Shown: positions 39,166 to 50,858 of the stretch, piece after piece | Layout of the letters: the number at the start of each line of letters is the position of its first letter | Numbering within the stretch: the stretch's first letter is position 1 | Origin: Temnopleurus reevesii | Lineage: Eukaryota; Echinodermata; Echinoidea; Temnopleuroida; Temnopleuridae | Direction: 5' to 3' | DNA length: 64,000 bases | NCBI GenBank assembly: GCA_036244855.1 | Contig: BQKZ01001308.1 | Coordinates: forward strand, 1-64,000 | The notes under the pieces: generated by a model | Told to the model about the DNA's origin: nothing | Databases searched by the model: none | Seen by the model: only the letters and a program-made list of their open reading frames with translations | Translations under genes and position numbers: made by a program

Positions 39166-39390
39166 ATCTGGGAAAATAACCTTCATACATGAGATTTCAA
39201 GCGGAATAATACAGTAATAATCATAATTTTATTGATGCAGTTTGGAGCATGGTGTTATTAGTTGGCAGGTGTGACTGCCCTTTTACAGACCCACATATGG
39301 AAAACATCAATATATGGAAACAAACGCCAATCCTCAACACACATCATCATCATCATCAGTTCATATGAATCCATTCCCTCTCTCATTGAA

Positions 39391-39602
39391 ACCGTTGTGG
39401 GGTAGTGGTTCTGATTCTTGCATTCTAACCAGGTGGTCCTTGTTCCAAACCCACCCATAGTGTTCATTTCTTTGAGCAAGAAATTAATCTACTTGTTCTG
39501 CCATGTGGGCTAAAGCCAGGGTAATAATTATGCAATGTGTCTTGAGCACTCAGCAGAGTAGATATGGGCGCTATAAGAATTGCATCTACTATTATTATCA
39601 AC
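39391..39602 (+). mobile_element. tRNA-derived SINE, plus strand, copy 2
   Basis: The head CCGTTGTGGGGTAGTGGTTC has an A-box-like GGGTAGTGGTT, and TTGTTCCAAACCC is a B-box-like element about 40 bases further on. The body CAAGAAATTAATCTACTTGT matches the minus-strand copies, and the tail reads GGGCGCTATAAGAATTGCATCTACTATTATTAT. The arrangement indicates a SINE that borrows a LINE-like 3' end. Confidence 0.82.
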
Positions 39603-39760
39603 CCAGGTGAGGTACATGTACCAGGCAGGAATATATGCTAGTGTATTATGGACCGAAGCCAGGGTAATAATGTTAATACAATATGCACATTGAGCACCCT
39701 GCAGAGTGGATATATGTACTTGTCAATTGCATGTATTACTCTCATTATTTGGAACAGTGA
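39603..39760 (+). mobile_element. Headless SINE fragment, plus strand
   Basis: Immediately after the previous SINE, ACCCAGGTGAGGTACATGTACCAG through GAGCACCCTGCAGAGTGGATAT to an ATT-like tail repeats the SINE body without the tRNA-like head. It is more diverged, so it is older or derived from another subfamily. Confidence 0.7.
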
Positions 39761-41869
39761 CACCATTAACCCCATTTTTCAGTGCCTGAACACCAAATCT
39801 TAGTTAATGTGAATAATGTATTCAAAACACCCCATCCCTCAATCTGGAAGAGTTTGGCAAAGGCCAGAATTTTTATAACCGTCAACCATATGCCCTTACA
39901 TATCATTAACATTTCCATCCGTTAAATGTCAATGACAGTATGACTTTTAAGCAAAGACATTAGATTTAAAAAGAAACATTAAAAAAGGGCCAATCTGTGT
40001 GGGCTGGGGATTAAGAGGAAATATAACATTGTAATTTGAAGGTTCAAGGGAAAAGAACATGTCCATGAAAGAATATAGAGTTTCAAATATCTGTCTGTGT
40101 TACACAAGCCCTAAAATTCTCATTTAGTACTCAATTAAATTTCACTCAATAATTGGTCACATTTCAATTTTTACAGGAAACAATGCATTTTCTTTCAACT
40201 TCTACATAGTAATTCTTGCAAAATTGTTTTATTAATTGCACTTGATATAGGAGAGTATAAAGAAAAAATCTCCCAGATATTTCATATTACCTGAATAGAT
40301 TTTATGGAATTTATACATCTTGTATAGAGGTTAGAATAGAAAAACCACATTGTGGTCTATAGGTCTATATATTGGCAATGAATGTACGTTGCTGCCATGT
40401 TCAAAGTTGGCAATTACCAATAATTGCATTTTATCATAATTTACATCATAGAAGAGGTCAACAGCTTGTGTGATGGGTTTTTATGAAAATCCACTCATTT
40501 TTGTTTTTATGAATAATGCCAAAGTTAGCATCATTAGATGAGTCATACATTCTTAGAAAATGTAACATTATATTTGTGTGTTTTGATGACTAGGTGATGA
40601 ATGTTTCGTAATTGAACTGGCTAAGAAAAAGTATTATGAATTATTCTTTTCAAGGTGACAAATTATTCTAATGCCTGAGATTTTTCTTGAAGGATCAATG
40701 TCCTTTGATTGAGGAATATACACGAGTTGCGCAATGAGACTGTGCAAAAAAATTTCATCGATGATATCATCTTGATGATTCAAAAGAAAGCAGAAAATAG
40801 CCACCCCCCCCCCTCCGACCTCCCCGGTAAATTAGGGATTTACTAATGCAGAAACAAGACAAGAAGTTGATATCTTATCTTGAAACCTACTCTTACATCA
40901 TGCCTGAAGTATAGGCGGATCCAGAACTTGAACTGGCTATGCCACATTGCTACCTCTGTGTTCTATACACAAAATCATTCGAAGGCCCCCTGTTGATACG
41001 AGAGAATGGTCCTCTTTTTTCTTTGCTTGTCACCTCACTTGTGGGAAGTGGAGGAATGTTTTTAGGGGGATGGGTTATCAGAACTGGGCACCATTGTGTG
41101 CCCACATACTACTATTCCTGTTGAAAAGTTTAAACACATGTCAGAAAATTGGATGCCTTTTCTCCATATTTCACCCATCTAGCCCTATTGCATACAAAGT
41201 TGCGTTTAAAGCACAACTCAGAAAATTGGATGCAAGTCCTCAATGTGCGTTGCTGATCGGTTGAATATGGAATTACGTTTAATTTTGGAGTTGAGTCTCA
41301 ATGCCACTTTTTATGCCATAGGGCTCAGCTGCGGGAAGATCAACTTATTGCTGCCACCTCCTTTATTTGCCAATCCTTGATCCGTCAGTACTATCAGACC
41401 GCTAATCCCCATCCATATAGGGGGATCGGTATGCACTTTCTTCATATTTCATAACGACTTTGTTATGACCTTCTCCACTTAGCCATCCAGCATGCCATCT
41501 GTATATTAGTGATCATAACTATCTCTGTTCCAGAGAATTTCAAGTAGATATGGCTTTAGAGAGATGGCAGTCCACCAGAGATGAATTATTTCTTAGTAAA
41601 ATGGTCAAATGAGGTGTCATGATTGAACTTTTTCCTCAGTTTTGAGTCTGTTCAGAGTGGGATTCATGTAATTGGGTTGTCCTCATGAGGTGGATGAAGA
41701 ATCCGGATGGGTATAGCCACTATTTCTAAATTTTGATTTAATATTTGTGTTTCTTTATCAGGTTTTGGAAGTACAGCAAAAAGTCTTCTAAAACATGAAA
41801 GGCAAATATTCTGCTGGAAATAATATGCAACTAAAATGTTGTCATTATATGCAAATCAAAGTGAGGAAA
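39761..41869. other. Intron sequence, nothing recognised
   Basis: A short C run lies at 40804-40815. The 40939-41264 frames lack recognisable content. No repeats or structured islands were identified. Confidence 0.5.
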
Positions 41870-42018
41870 TGATAACTAGAGAATAAGAGAGACTGGGAGA
41901 CTGAGGGGAGATAAAGGAGGAAAGAGTCTACAGGAGATGTCTGGGAAATGATTCTAGAGAGAGAAAGGGAGAGGTACAGTGAGAGAAAAATAAAACCTCT
42001 ACTGAAGGAAGATAAGAG

Positions 42019-42060
<42 letters not shown>

Positions 42061-42170
42061 AGACAGACAGAGGAAAGAGACCAAGGAGATAGCAAGGAAT
42101 TGATGCCAGAGAGAGAGAAAGAGAGAGAGAAATGAGTAGTGAGAGAAAAATAAAATTTCTACTACAGGAT

Positions 42171-42205
<35 letters not shown>

Positions 42206-42445
42206 GATAGAAAGAGCTAGAGAGAGAGAGGAATTGAAAACAGTACATGAGGTAGCAAGGAATTGATGCCAGAGAGAGAGAAAGGGAGAGGAGCAATGAG
42301 AAAAAGTAAAAAAATTGTACTTAAGAATGAAGAGAGAGAGAGAGACAGAGAGTGGGGGTGGTAAAGGAGGAAATATACTACAAGATATACCATGGAATGG
42401 AGGGGGAGAGAGATGAGAGGTAGAAAAATTCTATTGAAGGATGAA
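41870..42445. repeat. GA-rich minisatellite, about 160 bp units
   Basis: AGCAAGGAATTGATGCCAGA, a GA block, then GTGAGAAAAATAAAATTTCTACT recurs near 42091 and 42252, with related units near 41930 and 42380. (GA)n runs lie at 42015-42058 and 42172-42200. Confidence 0.88.
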
Positions 42446-42510
42446 GGATGAGGTATGATACAGCCTGACTCATCTATGATGCGGAGGTTACAACCAGATA
42501 CTTGATCTTG

Positions 42511-43395
42511 AGAGGGAGATTCGAGGCTACTTTCCGCAAACACATCCACCCTCTTCTTTTCCCCGCACTATGGTGGCCCAAAGTGGACGCATTTAACAAA
42601 CTCTTTTACTGAAGAAATAGCATAGATGATTTGATATTAGTTCTACTGTATTCTATGTCCTTTTTCATAGTTTTTGAAAAATAAACTACATCATCATTGT
42701 CAAATCAGAGGGAGATTTGAGGCTACTTTTCACAAACACATCCACCAACTTCTTTTCCCCCACACTATGGTGGCCCAAAGTGGACTATCTAACAATCTCT
42801 TTTACAGAAGATAATGGCATAGATCATTTTCTATTAGTTTTTCTCTATTTTATGTCCTTTTCCATAGTTATGAAAAATAGATTACACAGTCTTTGTTAAA
42901 TCAGAGGGAGATTCAAGGCTACTTTCCGCAAACACATCCACCGTCTTCTTTTCCACCTTTTCCCTGCACTATGGTGGCCCAAAGTGGATATTTAACCAAC
43001 TCTTTTTATACATGAAATGGCATAGATGATTTGATAAAAGTTCTACTCTATTTTATGTCCCTTTTCATAGTTTTTAAAAAATAGACTACATCATCATTGT
43101 CAAATTAGAGGGAGATTCAAGGCTATTTTCCACAAACACATACACCCTCTTCTTTTCCCTGCACTATGGTGGCCCAAAGTGGATATTTAACCAACTCCTT
43201 TTATACATGAAATGGCATTGATGATTAGATAACAACGGTTCTACTCTATTTTATGTCCCTTTTCAGAGTTTTCAAAAAACAGACTACATCTTCATTGTCA
43301 AATTAGAGTGAGATTTGAGGCTACTTTCCGCAAACACACCCACCCTCTTCTTTCCCCCATGCCATGGTGACCTAAAGTGGCCTTATTTAACAATT
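42511..43395. repeat. Tandem array, about 195-205 bp units, 4.5 copies
   Basis: Units start AGAGGGAGATT near 42511, 42707, 42903, 43107 and 43304. Each holds GAGGCTACTTTCCGCAAACA, CTATGGTGGCCCAAAGTGGA, a GCATAGATGATTTGATA block and TTTTATGTCCxTTTTCATAG. Identity between units is high, so the array is fairly young. No coding frame is maintained. Confidence 0.92.
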
Positions 43396-43429
43396 CTTAT
43401 TGATGTGTTAAAATTGTGTCAAATAAACA

Positions 43430-44175
43430 ATGAAAATAATACATATTTTGTGTGAAATTGTAAATTTTTGGCTGCGTATTCACATGATTTTGATGTCCTC
43501 TTATTTTGAAAGAATCGATGTTAACATCATCAAATTTTGCAACAGTGGAAAAGAGAATCTATCCAAAGATCTTTAAAATCGTGATAAGGGACATAGATTT
43601 TGCAACTACAAGTTTGTTAATCTGTCTGAGCCGCCATACTCTACCGCCCATATAGGGGAGTTGGAAAAGTGCTAAAAGATGTGCATTCCTAACCACATCA
43701 CATCTCTACCTCTGCTGATGTTTTTTTTTTAATGTTGAATTTCTTAAATCACAAAACTCTGTATTTGGAAATTTTCATGTTCTTTCTAATCAATGCTTTA
43801 TTTATACTGATTTTGAAAACATTTGTGTGAAAATTAAGTTTAATTGTATGAAATGGAAACTGTACAAATGTTTTGTGTGAATTTGACAATATGATCCATG
43901 ATTTGATGTCCTTTTTAAAAAGTTTTATACCTTTTTTGTTACACAAATTGTCATCAATATCATCAATTTTTCAACAGTAAAAATATATACACTTAAGATG
44001 GAAAAAAGTGGGAAAAAAGACATAACTTTTGCAAAATACAGAGTTCATTTATCGTATTCTATCTGAGCCGCTGTACTCTACCGCCCATATAGGGGAGTTG
44101 GAAAGGTGCTAAATGATGCGCATTCCTAACCACATCTAACAGTAACACCTCTCTACCGCCGCTGATAGCTTTATG
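43430..44175. repeat. Tandem duplication, about 430 bp unit, two copies
   Basis: The right part of the unit, TCTACCGCCCATATAGGGGA, with GTTGGAAAxGTGCTAAAxGATG after it, is at about 43639 and 44076 and is much better conserved than the left part (TTTGATGTCCT and ATCAATTTTxCAACAGT), which is recognisable but diverged. Confidence 0.8.
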
Positions 44176-45500
44176 AATGTTGCATTCCTATACATATTTT
44201 ATGTCATACATGTTAGTAGCGTACAGGGACTGTTCACAGACTCTAAATGCGCCTTTAGCTATGTCGCTTCAAAAATAAATCGTTGCTACTTTTAACTTTT
44301 TACGGGCTACATTCACATTGTTACACTACTGCAGGTAAATTTCTGTGAATTGCTCTGATGTGTGAAGAAAATGTTTCCTGTTGTGTGGCAAGAATTACGT
44401 TAGCATATGTAATTTAATCTCCGCTTTTAACAAAATGCTATAACATGCCTCAAATTTTTACATGGCATTTTTAATACAACAATGAGCAAAGGAAAATAAT
44501 ACCAATTCCTCAAAGCCACTATCGAGGGCATACAGGGCTTGGTTGTCAATGTCTTTCAAATAATTTATGCCATGAAGGAGTTACAAAGTAACGAAATTGA
44601 GAAAAATATACACATGATTGATATGTATAGGGATTTCCCTCTATAGACTCAGAGAAATGATAATAAAATGTATGTAAGTTTGGAAGAATTGGCTTTTCAT
44701 TCATGCAATTGTTTAAATCTTGGCATTACATTATTGTACTAAGCATACTAATTTATTCTGTGAATGCTGGCAGTACTTTGTCTGCACATTGTACTACTAT
44801 ACACATTAATGCTATAAATGTAAGTAACACTTCCACATCTAAAGAAGATAGCTGATCAGAAAGAAATAGTTTCTGATAGAATAGACATTGCCAGCATTTA
44901 ATGTGATTATTATTGCTTTATTTACTGCTTCTACCTGCCCAAGTAGTAGCCAAAAAAAGTTTGCATTCAATTATTGCAATCATAAAGCTGAATAAATAAG
45001 CTTTTTTTTTGTTGAACTAACACTGCATCTGATTTTTTTACTATATACTCTTAACATGTTTTTATGGTATGATAAAAGTTTCCAAGCTGCTTATAATTTT
45101 ACAGATTTGGGGTGTCCACACACCAGGGTGTAGAAGAGAACAATCGATTAAGTCCTTGGCAGAGAAAATAACTGTTACCAACATTTATTCCTCTAATTTA
45201 GATATAGAGTAACACATTGCAGTTCAACTGCAACCTGTAAGAATATGTTCATGCTGATTTGGTTAAGATTGAACATCCTGAAAAAAAAAATGATGAGAAT
45301 TTAAAAGTATAATTTTTGCCATTGCAACCCCTCTTTAAAGGACATACAAGCAACTTTTACATCAGATTAGGAATAATAATTTTGAGAGAAAGAAAAGCAC
45401 AAATTGCTAGACCCCTGAATTTCAGTACATGACCGTATTCTGCATCAACACATCCATTTCAATGAGAACTCTTATCATGAAATATTTACAGATCAGAAAC
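44176..45500. other. AT-rich intron sequence, nothing recognised
   Basis: No gene, repeat family or notable motif cluster was identified. Confidence 0.5.
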
Positions 45501-45804
45501 ACAACTCATGTAAACATTCATCTCTTACTCCGACGAGAGTTACTTTCATCTCGTTGGACATTTACGATTCAGGAGGGGGGGGGGGGCTTGGAAACGGCAT
45601 GAAATTTTAAATGGAAAGTCCGCCAAGCATGCAAAGACGCCAGCAAGCAGCGAACGCATGAGTGGAGAGTGAATGAGGAATAGCGAGATCCATAGCCCTA
45701 TACCTTCACACTGCTTAATGGGCTAGTGCATGCAAGGCAGGCATTGCATTGAGATACGATGCCAAATACCAAAGGTCCTTGTTCTTCCAGCTTCACATAG
45801 TGGA

Positions 45805-45818
45805 GTTGCCGTGGTAAC
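45805..45818. promoter_or_regulatory. RFX X-box in a GC-richer island (45500-46060)
   Basis: GTTGCCGTGGTAAC is a full RFX-family X-box: half-sites GTTGCC and GGTAAC with a 2-base spacer. It lies in an island of several hundred bases with more CpG than its surroundings and no match to the repeats here. RFX factors commonly drive ciliary and neuronal genes. An enhancer role in RIM intron 1 is inference. Confidence 0.5.
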
Positions 45819-46060
45819 AGACATACTCATAACGTAGTTTGCCGTTGATGGGATTCGGTGGGAATCGACTTGGCTGTCGCTCCGCAGTGTGGTCCGTGAA
45901 GCGCATATGCATTTTGTTAAAACGATGCTGGACTGCGTATGGAGTGGTGAGTGTGTGTGTGTGTGTGTATGTGTGTGTGCGGTTTTGTGGAGATAGGTAG
46001 CATGCGGACATTACATACGTGCTTAGATCAAATTACATCTCGGGCTCGTTCATAAGTGCA

Positions 46061-47640
46061 TTTATGTCGGATGAACAATTCACTCTGGCGGATAAATTAT
46101 GCTGGAAGTGAAAAGAAAACTTGTGACAGATAACTCAAGTGAAATGTGGCAGAGGTATTATTGAAATGCATTTTAGATTCACAAAAGGCTTTCTTCGACT
46201 GGAATCAATGCTATTGTTGAATTCACTTGTCTGCAAAGGAAAAAATGAACGCTACTCTGCAATTCCACTTTCCTGGCATTTTTGTTATCAAATTATTATA
46301 CATGTATTACATTGTCTATATCAAATTGTTCTTGTGGTGTATTTAGAAAAAGTGGTATTTATATGAGTGATTAAAAACAGTCAAAATGTGAATTTTATTA
46401 TGAAGATGGATTACTAGATATTGTTTTATTTCTAACAAACGATATCTGTTTTTCAAAAGTCATTAAAGAATTTAGGATATGTGCAATGGCATAGAATAAA
46501 GCAGGTGTATTCTGATATTTACATTTTAAATCAATAACCTAGTGGTTCTTTACCCATGATATTATCATATATGAATAGTAAAATAAGAGAAACTGAATCA
46601 TAACCTGTTAATGTTTTTACACAGCATATTGATGTATGAATCTATTTTAAGTAAATCAATTTTCTCTATATAGCATTTCCACTCATTTAATGTAACCAAA
46701 CAATTCAATCTTTCTGTTAATCTCTGATACAATTCTCTTGTCTGATATGTAAATATTATATCTGGCAAATTCTGTCTCATTTTGCATATTACATGAAATT
46801 TGATTTCATGTTTTCAAATTCAAATTTTATTTCCACGATCAACAAGATAGTATGTAACAAGCCAGTGAAATTTATAAATCAATAGATATTACAGGTCATT
46901 GAACTTAACAAGCCATTGCATTTGACATCAAAATAAGGTTGGTTGTTATTTATTATCCAAACAAGCTCCCAATGGGACCATTTTAGAAACAGGAATCTCC
47001 TTTTTCTTTTCTGACACTCTTGATATTATGCAATTCTCTAGCTAATGCATTAATTTTTCCACAGTTAAAAAACATGAATATGAATCCTTTATCCCTGTCT
47101 TTTGGAATTCTTTCCCTTTTCTGAATGATTATCGTTAATCATAGCATCAACATGAGGATAGATTATCTTTCACACACATTTTCAAATTATAGATAGCATT
47201 GATTATCAAAAATATACTTATAATAACAAGTGAATTGGAAAATGCAGCTTTCATGTATTTGCCACTATATGGTTAGATCAATTCAGTAAATATATTCCTT
47301 TGAATAAGGCATATCTAATGCTAAAATGGCTTGTCATTGTAGTTGCCTTATATAATCATCCACAGCATGCCTATTAATGTTAATAACAATAATTTATATA
47401 ACGGTTATATCAATCAATGATGCTTTGTAAAATAATGACCATTGGATTTCATATACCCAAATTTGTACCAGCTGGCAATAGTAAAGCTTTTTTTGTGTGG
47501 GAGGCAAAGGGTATTATATGACATGGGGTTCTTATTCACACTATATTTGGTTACATGTGTATCCATCACACAGGGGGTTTCCCTACTACGAAAAGAGTTT
47601 TGAGTACGTATATTCAATTCCAATGAGACACATGTATGTC
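46061..47640. other. AT-rich intron sequence, nothing recognised
   Basis: No repeats or exons were recognised. At 46800-46860 a TTTCAAATTCAAATTTTATTTCC stretch resembles minus-strand retroelement tails but is too short to assign. Confidence 0.45.
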
Positions 47641-48044
47641 CATTGTCACGGTATATTTATCCTGGTTTCCCATTAATGTTTATTCATTCAATAGAGCTAG
47701 GAAGGATATTAGAAAGGGAAATGTTGGGACAGACTTCCCAACCATTATGAATTTAGAGGGATAAGGATAAATATGATTTTTCATCATTCTGAAGTCATGC
47801 ATTCATTGCATATTGTGATTTTTCATGATAATTGTACTACACTTTCCTATGGGAATTATTATTCTTCCCTCTTTTTTTTTTTAGCACAATCATCCCTCTT
47901 TTTTAGTCTATAAGGTTGGGAGGCCTGTTGGGATATGAAGTGATGACGTGTTTACAAAGTAGAGAGCCGTAGTGATAATGATGATAATAGATGCAAGTAA
48001 TACTTCAGCATTTACTCTCTATTGTGCACAAGATGCTTATGTGC

Positions 48045-48078
<34 letters not shown>

Positions 48079-49724
48079 ATGTGCATAGGTTTATGGTGAA
48101 GAAAGAGTACCGCGACCTGAAAAATTACCGCGGATGTATCCGCAATGAAGGACCGTCCTCAATAGAGGACTTTCCTTGAATAGGTTTGAAACGTAGTACT
48201 GTAGAATAAAAAAACACATTAGATGAAGAATAGGGGATACGTTCTCGGTTATGATATTTTGTCAAATTAGAACATCCAGTATTTGAACATCCTCAGTTAC
48301 ATGTTGGATTGACAGGGATGTGTCCCCGGTAACACTGTAAAAAACGGTACTAATACGCAGCACAAACAGAAAAACATACGTTCTTGAACGCTATGAAAAA
48401 CCTGTGTGTGTGTGTGTGTGTGTGTTTGTTTGCTGTTTGATAAGGTTGGAGCAGGATATCTATTGTCAAAAGTAAAGTAAGAAGGCCTACTGTGGCTATG
48501 TAGTACAAAAACTATGCAAACTATGGATTTCAAGTAACGATGGTCAAAAGATATGTCAGTTTATCACTTGGTGTGGTCTCATTCTTCAATCTCATTGGTC
48601 AATTTGTGATTCTAACCAAGTGATATGGTACCGTATGACTTGAAAATGCACGTATTTAAGAGTGCGTGTGACAATTGGCCACGCGCATACAAGCGCACAC
48701 CAGTACCACATTACACCGTATGAGATAAAATCGTTGCACCCTGCTTGTTCTTACGTAATACGGGAAATATCACCCTTCTGATTCCATATTCCATTTGGTT
48801 TGCGGCCTCATGAAATATGGAACCAGAAGGGTGATATTTCCCGTATTACGTGAACAAGCAGGGTGTAACTATTAGTATAATGATATTCTTGAATGACACA
48901 GTGTGCTTCTAGGCTACTTATTAATCATGATATCATTATGGTATTATCCAGAGTTCATCTAAATTGGTAGTCAGATTGACGTAAACTTTGCACTAGGAGA
49001 ATCCCACCACCTGTCTATCTCTCACAAGTGATTAAGTGGTGTGGTAGTCTACCAATCGCAGACTCTATAAGGCTGTCTATCTCTCACAAGTGATTAAGTG
49101 GTCTACTAACCGCAGACTCTACACTCACAAAAATAGAACTCTGGGGCTGTGTAACCGAGGTTTGCGATGAATTGCTAAATCGAAAGAGCAATTCTGATTG
49201 GGCATTGTTAAGTCTATTGAAGAAGATGTTCAAGTAACAAAGATCTTGATTGGCCATTTTCATTAGAGATTAATTGCAAGAATGAATGTTACTAGGCCCT
49301 GATCTGATTAAAATCACTAGAATGACACTCTTAACGCCACACAGTATTATTAATGGAAATCCGCAACTAGTACGCAATTAATGAAAATGTGCATGCATGA
49401 ATTTTAGAGAATTCACTAAATTTGAGAGCTAAGTACACATTAGTAGCTTGCTATTTTCAGTTTTTAAGAGATCACTGTACACATGTCTATGGGCATTCTA
49501 ATAAGCAAAAATTTTAGGGAATGCACAGAAAAATGTTACTTTTCAGAATTGATTAACAGTTTTAGACATTGAGGAAACATTTTCAACACTTTACTATACA
49601 ATTTATGTGAATACGTTGCTAATCAAAACATCTTTTGTCAGCATAGCGATCCTGCTAAAATGCATTGCAAATTACAATGCGATATGAGTAAAATAAAGCC
49701 CCCTCTTATCGTCTATAGTATGAT
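47641..49724. repeat. Segmental duplication, copy 1
   Basis: Collinear with 50451-52256. Shared blocks in order: GTTTATTCATTCAATAGAG, CCTATGGGAAT with TTTTTAGCACAATCATCC, GATGACGTGTTTACAAA, a (GT)n run at 48040-48077, CAAACTATGGATTTCA, and TCATGATATCATTATGGTAT onward. Copy 1 has extra material at 48545-48900 (with a foldback) and a small internal duplication near 49010-49120. It ends exactly at an assembly N (49725). Confidence 0.9.
48733..48869. mobile_element. Foldback element (137 bp) within copy 1
   Basis: GTTGCACCCTGCTTGTTCTT and the following GGGAAATATCACCCTTCTG are mirrored by CAGAAGGGTGATATTTCCCG, TATTACG and GAACAAGCAGGGTGTAAC. The arms are about 60 bases with few mismatches. It is absent from copy 2, so it inserted after the duplication or was lost from copy 2. 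Target duplication is unclear. Confidence 0.82.
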
Positions 49725-49725
49725 N

Positions 49726-50450
49726 CGAGTGACGTCACTTGGTATCGTGGCTGGTGTTGGGCGATCGATACAGCGATCGTATCGCTTCTGTAAACTGACC
49801 AACGGTGTTGGAGCTCGGTTCACGGGCCGATCTGCTCTCTCAACACCAACACCAACACCGCACACCGTACTTGAAGTCACCCATTGTCATGGTATATTTA
49901 TCTCTGTTTCTCGTTAAAGGTAGAATACTTCATTTGCAGCCTAAAATTTGACTTTCCAAGATTTTTGTGTTGTGTTGAAGAGTACTAAATGTTAGAACTT
50001 ATCACCAATCAATTAAGCACAAAGATTGGTCATGATAGGCGCATTTATAGTTATTCCAATAATAATTCTTCTATTCGGGCCTCAAACTGATTGACTGTGC
50101 GTTCAAAATTCAAAACAGCTGTTAACTCCTCGTTGACCAATAGCGCAAGAGTCTCTCTCAGTGCGTATTCCGCATGGTGTGGCAGTGTATTGAAGTGCGC
50201 ACTGTATGCGCTCTTATGTTTTGTGCAAAGAGCTTTATATGTGTGTGTGGTACCGGAATACGCTAGGAGTATCGCGATACCGTTGGTGTCAAGAGGAATT
50301 ATAATAGAATAGATTTTTATTTGAATTAAATATTCTGGACTACATTCGACCAAAATACTTCATAAAGGTTATCATTTTGGCATATCCGAGGTACACAACA
50401 AGATGTAAGCATAACCGTAATGTGTGCTAATGTAGTTTTCTACATTTCAT
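49726..50450. other. Unique GC-richer segment between the duplication copies
   Basis: It contains ATCGATACAGCGATCGTATC near 49765, ACACCAACACCAACACCGCA near 49840, and a 100-codon minus-strand frame (50051-50353). The middle of that frame is helical-looking (TLALLVNEELTAVLNFERTV) but matches nothing I recognise. It may be part of a mobile element. There are no clear ends or target repeats. Confidence 0.35.
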
Positions 50451-50827
50451 GTTTATTCATTCAATAGAGGAAGGATATTAGCAAGGATATGTTGGGATAG
50501 ACCTCCCAACCGTTATGAATTTGGAGGGATAAATAGGATTTTTCATCATTCTGAAGTCATGTTTTCATTGAATATTATGATTTTTCATGATAATTGTACT
50601 ATACTTTCCTATGGGAATCAGTATTCTTCCCTCTTTTTTTTAGCACAATCATCCATCTTTTTTTAGTCTAGAAGGTCTGAGGTCTGTAGGGATATGAAAT
50701 GATGACGTGTTTACAAACTAGAGATATAATGATGATAATAGATGCAAGTTATAACTTCAGTATTTACTCTGCATTGTGCACAAGATGCTTATTACTGAGT
50801 GTAATTGCTTGTGCGTGTGTGTTTGTA

Positions 50828-50858
<31 letters not shown>

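Noticed and set aside
39391..39470. tRNA gene suggested by A- and B-box-like motifs
   Set aside because: No cloverleaf could be closed, and the sequence continues into the SINE body and tail seen in other copies.
42511..43395. Gene family or exon array
   Set aside because: Units are 195-205 bp with no shared open frame; indels are not multiples of three.
45925..45947. Alternative RIM first coding exon ending at a GTGAGT donor
   Set aside because: The short ATG frame would leave phase 1, but exon 2 requires two bases of a codon from upstream.
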